A stretch of DNA of 64,000 nucleotides, taken from contig NZ_LGKN01000003.1 of the NCBI RefSeq assembly GCF_001306175.1, forward strand, positions 806,001-870,000, given 5' to 3'. Numbering within the stretch: position 1 is the stretch's first letter; each line of letters opens with the position of its first letter. The stretch is from Ardenticatena maritima. GTDB taxonomy: Bacteria; Chloroflexota; Anaerolineae; Ardenticatenales; Ardenticatenaceae. A model generated the notes under the pieces. The model was not told where the DNA came from, did not search any database, and saw nothing but the letters and a program-made list of their open reading frames with translations. Shown in pieces: positions 33,904 through 43,194 of this stretch. The translations under genes and the position numbers were made by a program.

Positions 33904-34737
33904 ATGTTCGACGGAGAAAGTTTCGGGTTGATCGCCCAAAAAGAGATTCGCGACGCCCTGCAAAACCGCTGGTTCATTCTGTTTGCCGCCATGTTCACCC
34001 TGCTCACCGTCGGGTTCGCCTGGATTGGGGTTGTAGGCGCGCGCGGGCAAGGGCTGGCGGGTTTCGGGCGCACCACCGCCACCCTCATCAATCTGGTGCT
34101 GCTGATTGTCCCGCTCATGGCGCTGACGCTGGGCGCGATGAGCCTGACCAGCGAACGTGAACAAGGCGCCCTCGCCTACCTCATGGCGTACCCCATCGGG
34201 CATGGCGAAGTCCTGTTCGGGAAGTTTGTCGGGCTGAGCCTGGCGCTCTGCGCCACCTTGTCGCTTGGGTTTGGCATCGGTGCGCTGATTTTGGTCTGGG
34301 GCGGCAATAGCCACAATGTGCGCGCCTATGCCGTGATGGTCTTCCTGGCGATGCTTCTGGCGATTGGCATGGCTGCCGTCGGCTTGCTGATTTCAGTCCT
34401 GAGCCGCCGCGTCGCGACCGCCGTCGGGGTTGCCATGTTCATCTGGCTCTTGCTGGTGTTCGTCGGCGACTTGGGCGTGCTGGGGACAGCATTCATCCGC
34501 ACGCTTCCGCTGAGCACGCTGTTCACGCTCATCATTGCCAACCCGTTGCAGGTCTTCAAGTTGAGCGCCATCATGGCTGTACAAACCAACCTCGACGTGC
34601 TGGGACCCGCGGGCTTGTATGCAATGCGCACCTACGGCGACCGCCTGACATGGCTGCTCGCAAGCATCCTCATCGCCTGGACCATCATCCCGCTGACGCT
34701 TTCGTACACCATGTTCAAACAACGCGACATCATTTAG
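33904..34737 (+). CDS. nosY: NosY, ABC-2 type permease
   Basis: 277 residues with about six helices and the typical start FGLIAQKEIRDALQNRWFILFA, followed by SLTSEREQGALAYLMAYPIGHGEVLFGKF. It is the membrane partner of NosF. The stop is 8 bases before the nosL start, with AGGAGG in between. Confidence 0.94.
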   Translation: MFDGESFGLIAQKEIRDALQNRWFILFAAMFTLLTVGFAWIGVVGARGQGLAGFGRTTATLINLVLLIVPLMALTLGAMSLTSEREQGALAYLMAYPIGHGEVLFGKFVGLSLALCATLSLGFGIGALILVWGGNSHNVRAYAVMVFLAMLLAIGMAAVGLLISVLSRRVATAVGVAMFIWLLLVFVGDLGVLGTAFIRTLPLSTLFTLIIANPLQVFKLSAIMAVQTNLDVLGPAGLYAMRTYGDRLTWLLASILIAWTIIPLTLSYTMFKQRDII

Positions 34738-34745
34738 GAGGCACT

Positions 34746-35240
34746 ATGCGCTTCTTGTGGAGCGTTTGGCTCATTCTGCTGACACTCACAGCGTGTGGCG
34801 GCGGGGTTGCCGCCGACCAACCGCCCGATATCCGCTACGGCGAAGACCCGTGCGATGAATGCCACATGCTCATTCAAGAGAAACGTTTTGCCGCCGCCTA
34901 CATCACCGAAGACGGGCAATCCTACCGTTTCGACGATATTGGCGACATGCTTCTGCACATGCAGAAACATTCGCCGCAGATTGCCAGCGCGTGGGTACAC
35001 GACTACGACACCGAAGAATGGCTGCGTGCCGAAGAAGCCTTCTACGTCCACGCTTCTTCCCTGCATACGCCTATGGGCTATGGGCTGGCGGCGTTCGCTA
35101 CACGTGAACGCGCGGAAGCCTTTGCCAACGAACACGGGGGCATGGTGATGACCTTTGACGCCTTACGCGCCAAAGACGCCGACACCCTGCGCCGCGCCTC
35201 CGCTCCCGACGAAACAACTGAGCACAACCACGACCACTAA
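34746..35240 (+). CDS. nosL: NosL copper chaperone lipoprotein
   Basis: 164 residues. Lipobox LTLTACGGG (Cys near 18), then the NosL signature CDECHMLI and a following MGYGLAAFATRERAEAFANEHGG segment. It binds Cu(I) and delivers it to NosZ outside the membrane. The C-terminus is His-rich (EHNHDH). It is last in the cluster before a terminator. The longer open frame from 34650 lies inside nosY and is not used. Confidence 0.94.
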   Translation: MRFLWSVWLILLTLTACGGGVAADQPPDIRYGEDPCDECHMLIQEKRFAAAYITEDGQSYRFDDIGDMLLHMQKHSPQIASAWVHDYDTEEWLRAEEAFYVHASSLHTPMGYGLAAFATRERAEAFANEHGGMVMTFDALRAKDADTLRRASAPDETTEHNHDH

Positions 35241-35264
35241 CAAAACGGCTTCCCTCCTCCTTCA

Positions 35265-35306
35265 AAGCGGCCTTCCACCAGTATGGAAGGTCGCTTGTTG
35301 TTGTTC
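35265..35306 (+). terminator. Terminator of the nos cluster
   Basis: A 13-bp stem with one G-U pair (35265-35277 with 35284-35296, 6-base loop) followed by GTTGTTGTT. Confidence 0.7.
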
Positions 35307-35376
35307 CCTTGCTCACATACGCGCTCTGACTACACTTGCCACCCGCATTCACCCAGAAAGAAGGAGTTGAACGTTT

Positions 35377-36636
35377 ATGTACCGTCTCTGGACAACCATT
35401 TTTCTGCTCGCCATCATCACACTAACCGCGTGCAGCACGCCGCCAGAAACGCTCAATACCCCCACCCCCGCACCAAGCCAGACACCGGCCACCAGCCAAC
35501 TTCCCGACCACATTCCGGGAACGTGGGTCTCGCCAAGCGAAAAAACGTTTGCCTTGGAGATTGCCCCTGACGGCACCGTCTCCATGCACGCCGACGAGAC
35601 CACCATTGACATGCAATTGGTCTCGAACGATGACGCCGGCATTTTCGCGCTGGACGACGGGTTCAGCGACCCCTACTTTGCCACGTTCGAGAACAACCGC
35701 ATGTACGTGTACCGCACCCCCGACACCCAGCGCCAACCCGCCTTTGTGCTGGCAAAAACCGACGCCCAGCAACGCATCCTGCCCCCAGAAGGCGACCCCG
35801 CCCCCCTGCCCAACGACCTCATTGGGACGTGGGGAATGCCCGGCGCGCGCGCCGTCTGGCAAATGCGCATCCACCCGGACGGCTACGCCACCTTTGGGGG
35901 CGAGGCGGGCGTGTTCACCGGCACGTTGAGCGCCAACACGCAAGCCATGCTCTTCCTGGACGACGGCTCAAACGCGCCTGTACCGGTCGAACGCAAGGGG
36001 AACCTGCTTCTCTTTGCGTCCCCGCTCGGTGATGAGAACACGCTTGGTTTTGTGCTTCAAAAGGTGGATGAAAACGGCACACCGCTCCCCTGGCAGCATG
36101 AAAGTGTTGTGCCGCTTCCACTTTTTGAACCAACACTCGCCGAGACGGTCATCATCACCCACACATGGAGCGGGCAAGCCGAGGAATCACCAATCCAGGG
36201 CGTCTTTGCACTCAGCATCACCCAAACAGGCGCAACAGGCACCGCCACATACAGCGTTGGCACAGGCGCAAACGCCATGACCCAAACAGTCCCCATCACC
36301 ATCCCCGCCCCCGCCCTGAACAACCTGCTCAACGCCGCCGCCTACGCTCCCTTGCTTGACGAACCCTATCGCGCCGTCCTGCTTGCAAGCGACAACTACC
36401 CCTTCTACGGCGTCGAAATCAAAACCACCGACCGCACCGTGCGCTACGGCGCCTTGTCCCAACTCCCCATCCCGCTCCCGTGGCGCGTGACGCTCGACAA
36501 CACCTCAACCGTGTACGTCACCTACACCACCGAGATGGGGCGTGCACTGTACGCCCTCGATGCCTATTTGCGGCGCGATATTCAGCAACAAATGGTGCCC
36601 TGGTATCGCCCCTGGCGCATCGCCGACGACAACTAG
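35377..36636 (+). CDS. Unknown lipoprotein, 419 residues
   Basis: The signal peptide ends in lipobox TLTACSTP, followed by a Pro/Thr linker. The body looks like repeated beta modules of about 100 residues: [26 protein letters not shown] and [26 protein letters not shown] are clearly related, so at least two copies of a lipocalin-like GTW domain are present. No catalytic motif is visible. AAGGAG lies upstream at long spacing. It sits after the nos terminator with no functional link visible. Confidence 0.8.
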   Translation: MYRLWTTIFLLAIITLTACSTPPETLNTPTPAPSQTPATSQLPDHIPGTWVSPSEKTFALEIAPDGTVSMHADETTIDMQLVSNDDAGIFALDDGFSDPYFATFENNRMYVYRTPDTQRQPAFVLAKTDAQQRILPPEGDPAPLPNDLIGTWGMPGARAVWQMRIHPDGYATFGGEAGVFTGTLSANTQAMLFLDDGSNAPVPVERKGNLLLFASPLGDENTLGFVLQKVDENGTPLPWQHESVVPLPLFEPTLAETVIITHTWSGQAEESPIQGVFALSITQTGATGTATYSVGTGANAMTQTVPITIPAPALNNLLNAAAYAPLLDEPYRAVLLASDNYPFYGVEIKTTDRTVRYGALSQLPIPLPWRVTLDNTSTVYVTYTTEMGRALYALDAYLRRDIQQQMVPWYRPWRIADDN

Positions 36637-36710
36637 CACGCGAACTTGCCGCTCGCGCAACTCTTGGCATACTTGCCGCTTGTCATTCAGTCGTGAGAGG
36701 AGTTTTTTCA

Positions 36711-37352
36711 ATGTACATGTATCTTGTACGCCACGGTCAAAGTTATGTAAATCTGAAAGAATGGGAACATGGCAACAGCGATGAGCCGTTGACCGAGTTG
36801 GGACGTCGGCAAGCCGAAGCGCTTGCCCGCTGGCTTCCCACGCAAGCGCCCCATATTGACGCGCTCTACGCCAGCACCATGAAACGCGCCCGCGAAACCG
36901 CCGAACCACTCGCACGCGCCTACGGTCTGCCCATCCGCTTCGACGACCGCCTGCGCGAAATTGGCAACAACCGGCTCGACCACACACCTTGGCCGGAACA
37001 CGCCTTGCCCCGCGAGTATGCCGACTTTTGGTCGAGTGCGCGCCCCTTTTCGCCCACGATGAAAGCCACCGCCGACGCTGAATCGTACATGCATTTTCGC
37101 ACCCGCGTGGGCATGTTCATCGAAGAAGCCGTCGAACGGCACGCCGGCGAAACAATCGTCATTGTCGCGCATGGCGGCGTTTTTGACGCCGTATTCGACC
37201 ACGTGTTCAACATTGGTCCCTGGCGGCATTGCGAAGTGTGGGTGCACAATACCGCCGTCAGCAAATTCGAGCATGTGGACCACCCCTATCGCGAACGCTG
37301 GCGGCTTCACTTCCACAACAGCATCGAGCATTTGCGCGGTTTGGACGAATGA
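36711..37352 (+). CDS. Histidine phosphatase (phosphoglycerate mutase-like)
   Basis: 213 residues from the ATG at 36711 (AGAGGAG upstream). The catalytic LVRHGQS is at residues 5-11, the proton-donor Glu region is [11 protein letters not shown], and the second His is in VAHGG. It is a broad-family phosphomonoesterase or mutase whose substrate is not predictable. Its stop overlaps the start of the deacetylase gene (ATGA), so the two are coupled. Confidence 0.9.
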   Translation: MYMYLVRHGQSYVNLKEWEHGNSDEPLTELGRRQAEALARWLPTQAPHIDALYASTMKRARETAEPLARAYGLPIRFDDRLREIGNNRLDHTPWPEHALPREYADFWSSARPFSPTMKATADAESYMHFRTRVGMFIEEAVERHAGETIVIVAHGGVFDAVFDHVFNIGPWRHCEVWVHNTAVSKFEHVDHPYRERWRLHFHNSIEHLRGLDE

Positions 37353-38284
37353 ACCAGAGACGCCCGCCCATCGCCTATTACAGCGATACCTTCGTCTTGC
37401 CCTTGCCCGAAGGGCACCGCTTCCCCATGCAAAAATACCGCCTCTTGCGCGAACGGGTTATCGCCGACGGCATCATCCCGCCCGACAGACTTGCCGTCCC
37501 CCCGGCGGCGACCGATGAGATGCTGATGCGCGCCCACACCGCCGACTATGTGCACCGTGTGCAGCATGGCACGCTCAGCCGTCAAGAAATTCGCCGCATC
37601 GGTTTTCCGTGGTCGCCGCAAATGGTCGAACGCTCGCGCCGCTCAGTCGGCGCGACTGTCGCCGCGGCGCATGTGGCACTGCACTATGGCGTGGGCATCA
37701 ACCTGGCGGGGGGCACGCATCACGCCACCGCGGATGAGGGGCAAGGGTTCTGCGTCTTCAACGACGTAGCGGTTGCCGCGCGCGCGTTGCAGGCGGAAGG
37801 GGTGGTACAGCGCGTGCTGGTGGTGGATTGCGACGTGCATCAGGGGAATGGCACCGCCGCCATTTTCGCCGACGATCCCACGGTGTACACGTTCTCCATC
37901 CACGGCGCCAAAAACTTCCCCTTTCGCAAAATCAATGGTGATTTGGACATCGCACTTGACGACAACACAGAAGATGACGCCTACCTTGAAGCCCTTGAAC
38001 GTGGCTTGACACGCGCTTTTGAGGAAGCAAACGCGGAAATCGTCTTCTACGTGAGCGGCGCCGACCCTTTTGTGGGCGACCGCTTGGGGCGCTTGGCGCT
38101 CAGCAAACAGGGGCTTGCCCAGCGCGACCGCATGGTGTTTTCGTTTTGTCGCCGCGCGGGCTTGCCCGTTGTCGTCGTCATGGCGGGGGGCTACGCCGTT
38201 CCGATTGAAGAGACCGTGGATATTCACGTGCAGACGATTCGGCTGGCGCTGGAATACCTCTCCTTTGAGCGCCAGCCGCACTAA
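37349..38284 (+). CDS. Histone deacetylase superfamily protein (AcuC/acetylpolyamine amidohydrolase-like)
   Basis: 311 residues. The zinc deacetylase motifs are intact: [19 protein letters not shown] (His pair), [11 protein letters not shown] (zinc Asp and His), [11 protein letters not shown] (zinc Asp) and GGYAV. In bacteria such enzymes remove acetyl groups from lysines, polyamines or small molecules. Coupling to the phosphatase gene suggests a shared pathway, otherwise unknown. Confidence 0.92.
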   Translation: MNQRRPPIAYYSDTFVLPLPEGHRFPMQKYRLLRERVIADGIIPPDRLAVPPAATDEMLMRAHTADYVHRVQHGTLSRQEIRRIGFPWSPQMVERSRRSVGATVAAAHVALHYGVGINLAGGTHHATADEGQGFCVFNDVAVAARALQAEGVVQRVLVVDCDVHQGNGTAAIFADDPTVYTFSIHGAKNFPFRKINGDLDIALDDNTEDDAYLEALERGLTRAFEEANAEIVFYVSGADPFVGDRLGRLALSKQGLAQRDRMVFSFCRRAGLPVVVVMAGGYAVPIEETVDIHVQTIRLALEYLSFERQPH

Positions 38285-38415
38285 ACCAGGTGCTCCATCT
38301 CACAGATTATGCGTCCTCGCCATCCAATTTTTCTTCTAGATCTCTTCTCTTTCTTCTCCCAATTGGCCGCTTAGCGATATGATACGGAGCAGCGAACTGG
38401 AACGGCTCTACTCAT
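38285..38415. other. Intergenic stretch between converging genes
   Basis: About 130 bases, lower in GC than its surroundings. No hairpin terminator or gene is seen. Confidence 0.4.
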
Positions 38416-39120
38416 TTACTCATTGAGCCACCTGACCCACGCTTGGGCGCTTTCAGTTTTATCGCTGATTGCTCCTTGTTCCTCATCAAAAAAGACTGAG
38501 TCTCTGTCAATTGCAGGATAGCCCAGATTTGACCATGTGGTCATAAAATCTGAGAAGCCATACCCCACTATTGCTCGTCCACTCACAGAGTAGCCCCATT
38601 CGTGGTCTAAGTAGAGTATCTGGCATGGTTTTGTATCAAACCGCAATACCAGAAAATCAGCACCCCCGCCATAGAATGAATACAGAGGGAAGCAATATCG
38701 CAACACGCTTCTCGTCAACAGAATATCTTCGTGGTCATCAAATTCAGAGCGATAAATCCAATTGGCCGGACCGGTGAGAAATTCATCTTGAAACTCGCTA
38801 TACACTTCCATGAGAGACTTTGTTTGAGAAACACCAATGAAGGGCGCTTCCCAATTGCCTCCATTCCAAGGAAATTTCCGATTCAAAAAGCAAGGCGTCT
38901 CATCCAGCGACCAAGCAAACCAAAAGCCACCAGCAAATTGTGTCACCATCTCTACAAAGTCTTCGGGAAGAGATACGCCAGTAAAGGAATGAAACGCCTC
39001 AACGTGCGCGAGGGGGATTGGAGAAAGGAGTTCCGGTTCCTCTACCTCACCTTCCTTTGCCAGAACCCGTTCTGAAATCCAATGCAGATTCGAGAGCCAT
39101 GTATCCCAGGCTGCTTTCAT
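38416..39120 (-). CDS. SMI1/KNR4 family protein
   Basis: 234 residues. SMI1/KNR4 (SUKH-like) features: IPLAHVEAFHSFTGVSLPEDFVEMVTQFAGG near 40-65, then FLVLRFDTKPCQILYLDHEWG and a C-terminal helix. Such proteins often act as immunity proteins against polymorphic toxins but also occur alone. No toxin, Rhs or secretion gene adjoins it. The gene is clearly AT-richer than the neighbours and on the opposite strand, which suggests transfer. The ATG at 39120 is used, and a TTG two codons earlier is the alternative. Confidence 0.8.
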   Translation of the reverse strand: MKAAWDTWLSNLHWISERVLAKEGEVEEPELLSPIPLAHVEAFHSFTGVSLPEDFVEMVTQFAGGFWFAWSLDETPCFLNRKFPWNGGNWEAPFIGVSQTKSLMEVYSEFQDEFLTGPANWIYRSEFDDHEDILLTRSVLRYCFPLYSFYGGGADFLVLRFDTKPCQILYLDHEWGYSVSGRAIVGYGFSDFMTTWSNLGYPAIDRDSVFFDEEQGAISDKTESAQAWVRWLNE

Positions 39121-39144
39121 GCCCAATTCCCCTATGCCTCCAAC

Positions 39145-39633
39145 TTACAGCGGATGAACCTTGCTCGTATCAGGGCACGCCGCCAACAGTTCGGCGGCTG
39201 TTTTCCCCAGCACAGGATGCCGCCAGTCGGGCGCAATATCATTCAGCGGCACAAGCACGAAACGGCGTTCATGCAAGCGCGGATGAGGCACTTCAACAAT
39301 GTGGTCTTTCTCAACACGTCCATCGTAATCCAGCAAATCAATGTCAATGATGCGTGGTCCCCAGCGCTCTTCCTCATCGTGGCGGCGCCCCATATCGTAT
39401 TCAATCGCGCGGAAGAACCGTATCAGTGCACGCGGGCTCAATTCTGTTTGGGCGCGGCAGACCTGGTTGAGAAACCAGGGCTGGTTGATTTTCCCCCATG
39501 GTTCGCTCACATAAATGGGCGAGCAAACATCCAGCACCACCCATTGCCGGTGTTGCAACACTTCTTTGGCGCGTTGCAGGTTGTACAACAAATCTCCCTG
39601 GTTGCTCCCAAGTGAAATGTAAATTGTCGCCAT
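39145..39633 (-). CDS. folK: 6-hydroxymethyl-7,8-dihydropterin pyrophosphokinase
   Basis: 162 residues from the ATG at 39633 (AGAGGATG upstream). HPPK transfers pyrophosphate from ATP to the pterin in folate synthesis. Motifs: ISLGSNQGD at the N-terminus, YVSEPWG, and the signature RWGPRIIDIDLLDYDG. Length is normal. It stands apart from other folate genes. Confidence 0.95.
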   Translation of the reverse strand: MATIYISLGSNQGDLLYNLQRAKEVLQHRQWVVLDVCSPIYVSEPWGKINQPWFLNQVCRAQTELSPRALIRFFRAIEYDMGRRHDEEERWGPRIIDIDLLDYDGRVEKDHIVEVPHPRLHERRFVLVPLNDIAPDWRHPVLGKTAAELLAACPDTSKVHPL

Positions 39634-39650
39634 ACATTCATCCTCTTTGA

Positions 39651-39678
39651 TTGACGCTTGACACACACGTGGTAGTAT
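39651..39678 (+). promoter_or_regulatory. Putative promoter of coaBC
   Basis: TTGACG (39651-39656) and TAGTAT (39673-39678) with a 16-base spacer, about 110 bases before the coaBC start. Confidence 0.5.
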
Positions 39679-39788
39679 CTGCGAGAGTATCAGAAGAATG
39701 CTATGACGTCAACGCAACGGCGCACGTCTTTTCCCCCTTTTGTTGCCACAATGATGACCATCCAGCGTTGGAGAATTGGAGTGAGCAC

Positions 39789-41003
39789 ATGCCAAGGAAC
39801 GTTTTTGCCGACAAACATATCGTGCTGGGCGTTACGGGTTCCATTGCAACCTACAAAGCCGTCGCGCTGGCGAGTGCACTGGTGCAAAGCGGGGCGCATG
39901 TTGACGTCATCATGACCGAATCGGCGACCAAAATGGTGCAACCGCTTTCATTCCAGGCGATAACGCACCGCCCCGTCCTGACCGACATGTTCTCGTTGAT
40001 GGCGGAAACCGACATCGGGCATGTGACGTTGGGCAAAACCGCCGACGCGCTCTTGATTGCCCCCGCCACAGCCAATACAATTGCCAAACTCGCACTGGGG
40101 CTTGCCGACAATTTGCTGACCACCACCGCCTTGGCGGCAACGTGCCCCATCATTGTCGCGCCCGCCATGGAAACCAACATGTGGCGACACCCCGCCACAC
40201 AAGCCAACATCGCCACCTTGCGCGAACGCGGCGTGCGCATCGTCGAACCCGAAGCGGGCTACCTCGCCTCAGGCGCTAGCGGCGTCGGACGCCTTGCCGC
40301 ACCTGAGCGCATTCTCACCGCACTGCGGCGCACCCTCACCCCGCAAGATTGGGCGGGGCGGCGCGTCGTGGTCACAGCAGGGGGCACGCGCGAAGCCATT
40401 GACCCCGTGCGCTTCATTAGCAATCACTCATCGGGGGCGATGGGCTATGCGGTTGCCGAAGCCGCTCTCGACCGCGGCGCACACGTCACCCTGATTAGCA
40501 CCGCGCGCCACATCCCCACCCCCGAAGGCGCAACCCTGATTCCGGTGGAAAGCGCGCGCGATATGCGCGAGGCTGTCCTGAACGCCATTCAAGACGCCGA
40601 CGCCCTATTCATGGCCGCCGCCGTCGCCGATTACCGCCCCGCCGACGTTGCCGCGCAAAAAATCAAGAAGAGCGATGACGACCTGGTCTTGCGCCTGGTG
40701 CGCAACCCCGACATTCTCGCCGACGTGAAACAGGTACGCCCCGCCCGTCTCGTTGTAGTCGGCTGGGCGGCTGAAACAGACCACCTCATCGAAAACGCCC
40801 GCCAGAAACTGGAACGCAAAGGGCTCGACCTCATCATCGCCAATCCCGTGCCACAATCGTTTGGAGATGGGCGCGTACAGGCGACCCTCATTTCACGCCA
40901 CGGCGAACCGCGCCCACTTGAACCGATGCCCAAAGATGCCCTCGCGCATCTCATTCTGGACGCCGTACACACGCTTGTACAACAACGCAACCAAACTGGA
41001 TGA
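39789..41003 (+). CDS. coaBC: Bifunctional phosphopantothenoylcysteine decarboxylase/phosphopantothenate-cysteine ligase
   Basis: 404 residues. The N-terminal CoaC flavoprotein domain has GVTGSIATYKAV and the catalytic His in ITHRPV. The C-terminal CoaB domain has VVTAGGTREAIDPVRFISNHSSGAMGYAVA and the AVADYRP and KIKK segments. It makes 4'-phosphopantetheine for CoA. Two positions differ from the E. coli enzyme: PAMETNMW has Glu where Asn is usual, and the lid region reads LASGASGVGRL with Ser instead of the redox Cys. Variant lids of this kind occur in some other bacteria, so activity is still likely. GGAGTGAGCAC precedes the ATG. Confidence 0.94.
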   Translation: MPRNVFADKHIVLGVTGSIATYKAVALASALVQSGAHVDVIMTESATKMVQPLSFQAITHRPVLTDMFSLMAETDIGHVTLGKTADALLIAPATANTIAKLALGLADNLLTTTALAATCPIIVAPAMETNMWRHPATQANIATLRERGVRIVEPEAGYLASGASGVGRLAAPERILTALRRTLTPQDWAGRRVVVTAGGTREAIDPVRFISNHSSGAMGYAVAEAALDRGAHVTLISTARHIPTPEGATLIPVESARDMREAVLNAIQDADALFMAAAVADYRPADVAAQKIKKSDDDLVLRLVRNPDILADVKQVRPARLVVVGWAAETDHLIENARQKLERKGLDLIIANPVPQSFGDGRVQATLISRHGEPRPLEPMPKDALAHLILDAVHTLVQQRNQTG

Positions 41004-41017
41004 GAGGAGTTCTCACG

Positions 41018-41983
41018 ATGGCACCAACACCTTCCCCACTCGCCGTCGCCGTAGACCTTGGCGGAACGCATTTGCGCGCCGCCCTCTTCACCGCCGAAGG
41101 AGCAATGCTTTCGCGCACACGTGTCCGTACCGAAGCCGAACGGGGACCCGACGCCGTCATCGAACGCATCGCCGACGTTGTGCGTGAAGTGATGGGCACA
41201 GCCCCCGGACAAGCAATCATGGGTGTCGGCGTCACCGCACCCGGTCCCGTGGATGAAAAGCGGGGCGTCGTCGCCAGCCCGCCCAATCTTCCCGGCTGGG
41301 CGGACGTTCCGCTGGCGGAACGTTTGCAGGCGTTGTTGGGTTTGCCCGTTTTTCTGGGGAATGACGCCAACCTTGCCGCGTTGGGCGAATACCGCTACGG
41401 CGCCGGCAAAGGACTGGACGACATCATTTACATCACGGTGAGCACCGGCATCGGCGGCGGCATCATCAGCAACGGCCGTCTGCTCACAGGGGCGCATGGC
41501 ATGGCCGCCGAAATCGGGCATATGCCCATCGTCCCCGATGGTCCACTGTGCGGCTGTGGTCAGCGCGGCCACCTCGAAGCCCTTGCCAGTGGTCCGAACA
41601 TCGCCCGCGAAGCCGAAGCCGCCTTGAAACGAGGCTGGCCAAGCCTACTCGCCAACCACGATGGTCCCCTGACCGCTGTTGAAGTGGTGCAGGCAGCGCA
41701 ACAAGGGGACGCCACCGCGCGCCATGTGCTGGCACGCGCCGGCCACTACCTGGGCGTGGGCATTGCGCTGCTGGTGCATGTGTTCAACCCCCAACGCATT
41801 ATCGTGGGCGGGGGCGTCAGCAACGCCGGCGATTTCCTGCTCGAACCAGCCCGGCAAAGCGCCCGCGACCACGTGATGAAGCCATACCGCGACACATTCG
41901 ATATCGTGCCGGCGGCGCTGGGGGATGACGCCGGCTTGTACGGCGCGGGGGCGCTGGTTTTCGATACGTGCAGCGCTGGGTGA
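41018..41983 (+). CDS. ROK family sugar kinase (glucokinase-like)
   Basis: 321 residues. The phosphate loop AVDLGGTHLRAALF, catalytic Asp in FLGNDANLAALGE, and the zinc-type motif HMPIVPDGPLCGCGQRGHLEA are present. The usual third Cys of the CXCGXXGC motif is His here. It phosphorylates glucose or a related sugar using ATP and could serve the glucose released by the GH1 enzyme encoded elsewhere in the window. The ATG at 41018 follows AGAGGAG. It is cotranscribed with coaBC (14-base gap). Confidence 0.92.
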   Translation: MAPTPSPLAVAVDLGGTHLRAALFTAEGAMLSRTRVRTEAERGPDAVIERIADVVREVMGTAPGQAIMGVGVTAPGPVDEKRGVVASPPNLPGWADVPLAERLQALLGLPVFLGNDANLAALGEYRYGAGKGLDDIIYITVSTGIGGGIISNGRLLTGAHGMAAEIGHMPIVPDGPLCGCGQRGHLEALASGPNIAREAEAALKRGWPSLLANHDGPLTAVEVVQAAQQGDATARHVLARAGHYLGVGIALLVHVFNPQRIIVGGGVSNAGDFLLEPARQSARDHVMKPYRDTFDIVPAALGDDAGLYGAGALVFDTCSAG

Positions 41984-42018
41984 ACGCTCACACCGGCGCA
42001 GTGCCCATGCAGCCATCA

Positions 42019-42052
42019 AAAAGCCCTGTCAGGACAACCTGACAGGGCTTTT
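42019..42052. terminator. Bidirectional terminator between the ROK kinase and a lipoprotein gene
   Basis: A 15-bp perfect stem (42019-42033 with 42038-42052, loop ACAA) flanked by A and T runs, between converging genes. Confidence 0.92.
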
Positions 42053-42074
42053 GCCTGCTTCCCGAAGCGCTTTT

Positions 42075-43127
42075 TTATTCGTTCGGCAACGCGCCGTTTT
42101 CGGCAGGCTTTTCGCACACAACCGCCCTCGCGCCGCTGTCGGTATGAACGTACACCACATTGCCATCGCGGTCGCTAAACACAAAGCGATACCCCGGCGT
42201 CAACACCTGCGCGTACATCATATCCGGCTGTGGGCATCCCAAACTGCTATCCCGCCACGTGACGGCTTCCCACGATTCAAGCGTCAACGCATCCACGTTG
42301 AAGCCCTCACTTTGCAAAGCATTCAACGCCGTTTCAAAGGCGGGGCGCGCTTCTGCTGAAAGGTTCATGTTCCCCTCCACATCTGTTGTTGCAAACAACG
42401 TTGTCTCATAGAGCGGGGTCTGTGCCTCATCACACACAACCATGTGCCCATCTTGCCCCAAATGCACCTCATAGCGTGTCCCATCAGGCGCTTGCACCAG
42501 CAAACGCTCACCCGGCACAATCACCTCGGCGTATGCGTAGTCCGGGCGTGGGCACCCCAATGCTGTATTCGGCCATTCGACCTCTTCCTGTTCCAGCACC
42601 TGCAACTGCTCGCGTGATTCAAGCCCCAACCACTGCGCGACCACGTTCAAGGCAAATTCCGTCGTCGTCAGGTGGGACAACTCGGTGGTCGTATCCAATC
42701 CGCCGCGCGTGGCGTCGTCAGCGTTGGGTGAACAAAGCAGAGCCGTATCACCCGTAGCGTCCGTATGGACTTCGTACTCGGTTCCATCAGGCGCTTGAAC
42801 GCGCACCAAATAGCCCGGTGTGATCACCTGCAAATACATTTCGCCGGGCTTCGGACATCCCAAAGAGGTATCCGGCCACTCGACTTCTTTGGTCGCAACA
42901 ACCTGCAATTCAGCCGTACTGACGCCGCTCACACTCGCCACGGCTTCCAAAGCGGCTTGAATCACCAGGGCGGGCGGCTGTTCTTCCAGCCCCCGCTCCG
43001 GCGGCATTGGCGCAGGCGCTTCCGTCGTGGGCGATGAAACAGGTTCGGATGGTTCAGCCCCGCCACACGCTGCAAGCCCCATCAGCCATACCAGACAACT
43101 CGCCACAAGAAAACGTCGCTTCCACAT
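42075..43127 (-). CDS. Lipoprotein with three tandem WxDxSLGCPxP repeats
   Basis: 350 residues. Lipobox GLAACGGA followed by a Pro/Glu/Ser linker, then three copies of a roughly 85-residue module. Each has a helix, the signature W-P/R-D/N-T/S-S/A-LGCP-P, Y-QVITPGY or similar, a D-G-x-Y-VHTD strand and a terminal Cys. The paired Cys in each copy (LGCP and the final xVxC) could form a disulfide outside the cell. I do not know a function for this module. The gene lies alone before a shared terminator. Confidence 0.85.
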   Translation of the reverse strand: MWKRRFLVASCLVWLMGLAACGGAEPSEPVSSPTTEAPAPMPPERGLEEQPPALVIQAALEAVASVSGVSTAELQVVATKEVEWPDTSLGCPKPGEMYLQVITPGYLVRVQAPDGTEYEVHTDATGDTALLCSPNADDATRGGLDTTTELSHLTTTEFALNVVAQWLGLESREQLQVLEQEEVEWPNTALGCPRPDYAYAEVIVPGERLLVQAPDGTRYEVHLGQDGHMVVCDEAQTPLYETTLFATTDVEGNMNLSAEARPAFETALNALQSEGFNVDALTLESWEAVTWRDSSLGCPQPDMMYAQVLTPGYRFVFSDRDGNVVYVHTDSGARAVVCEKPAENGALPNE

Positions 43128-43194
43128 GCGTCACCCTCCATATCGGTTGGTTGATTGGCACGCATACAACGCACCCGCGGCGGCAAATGTTCCC

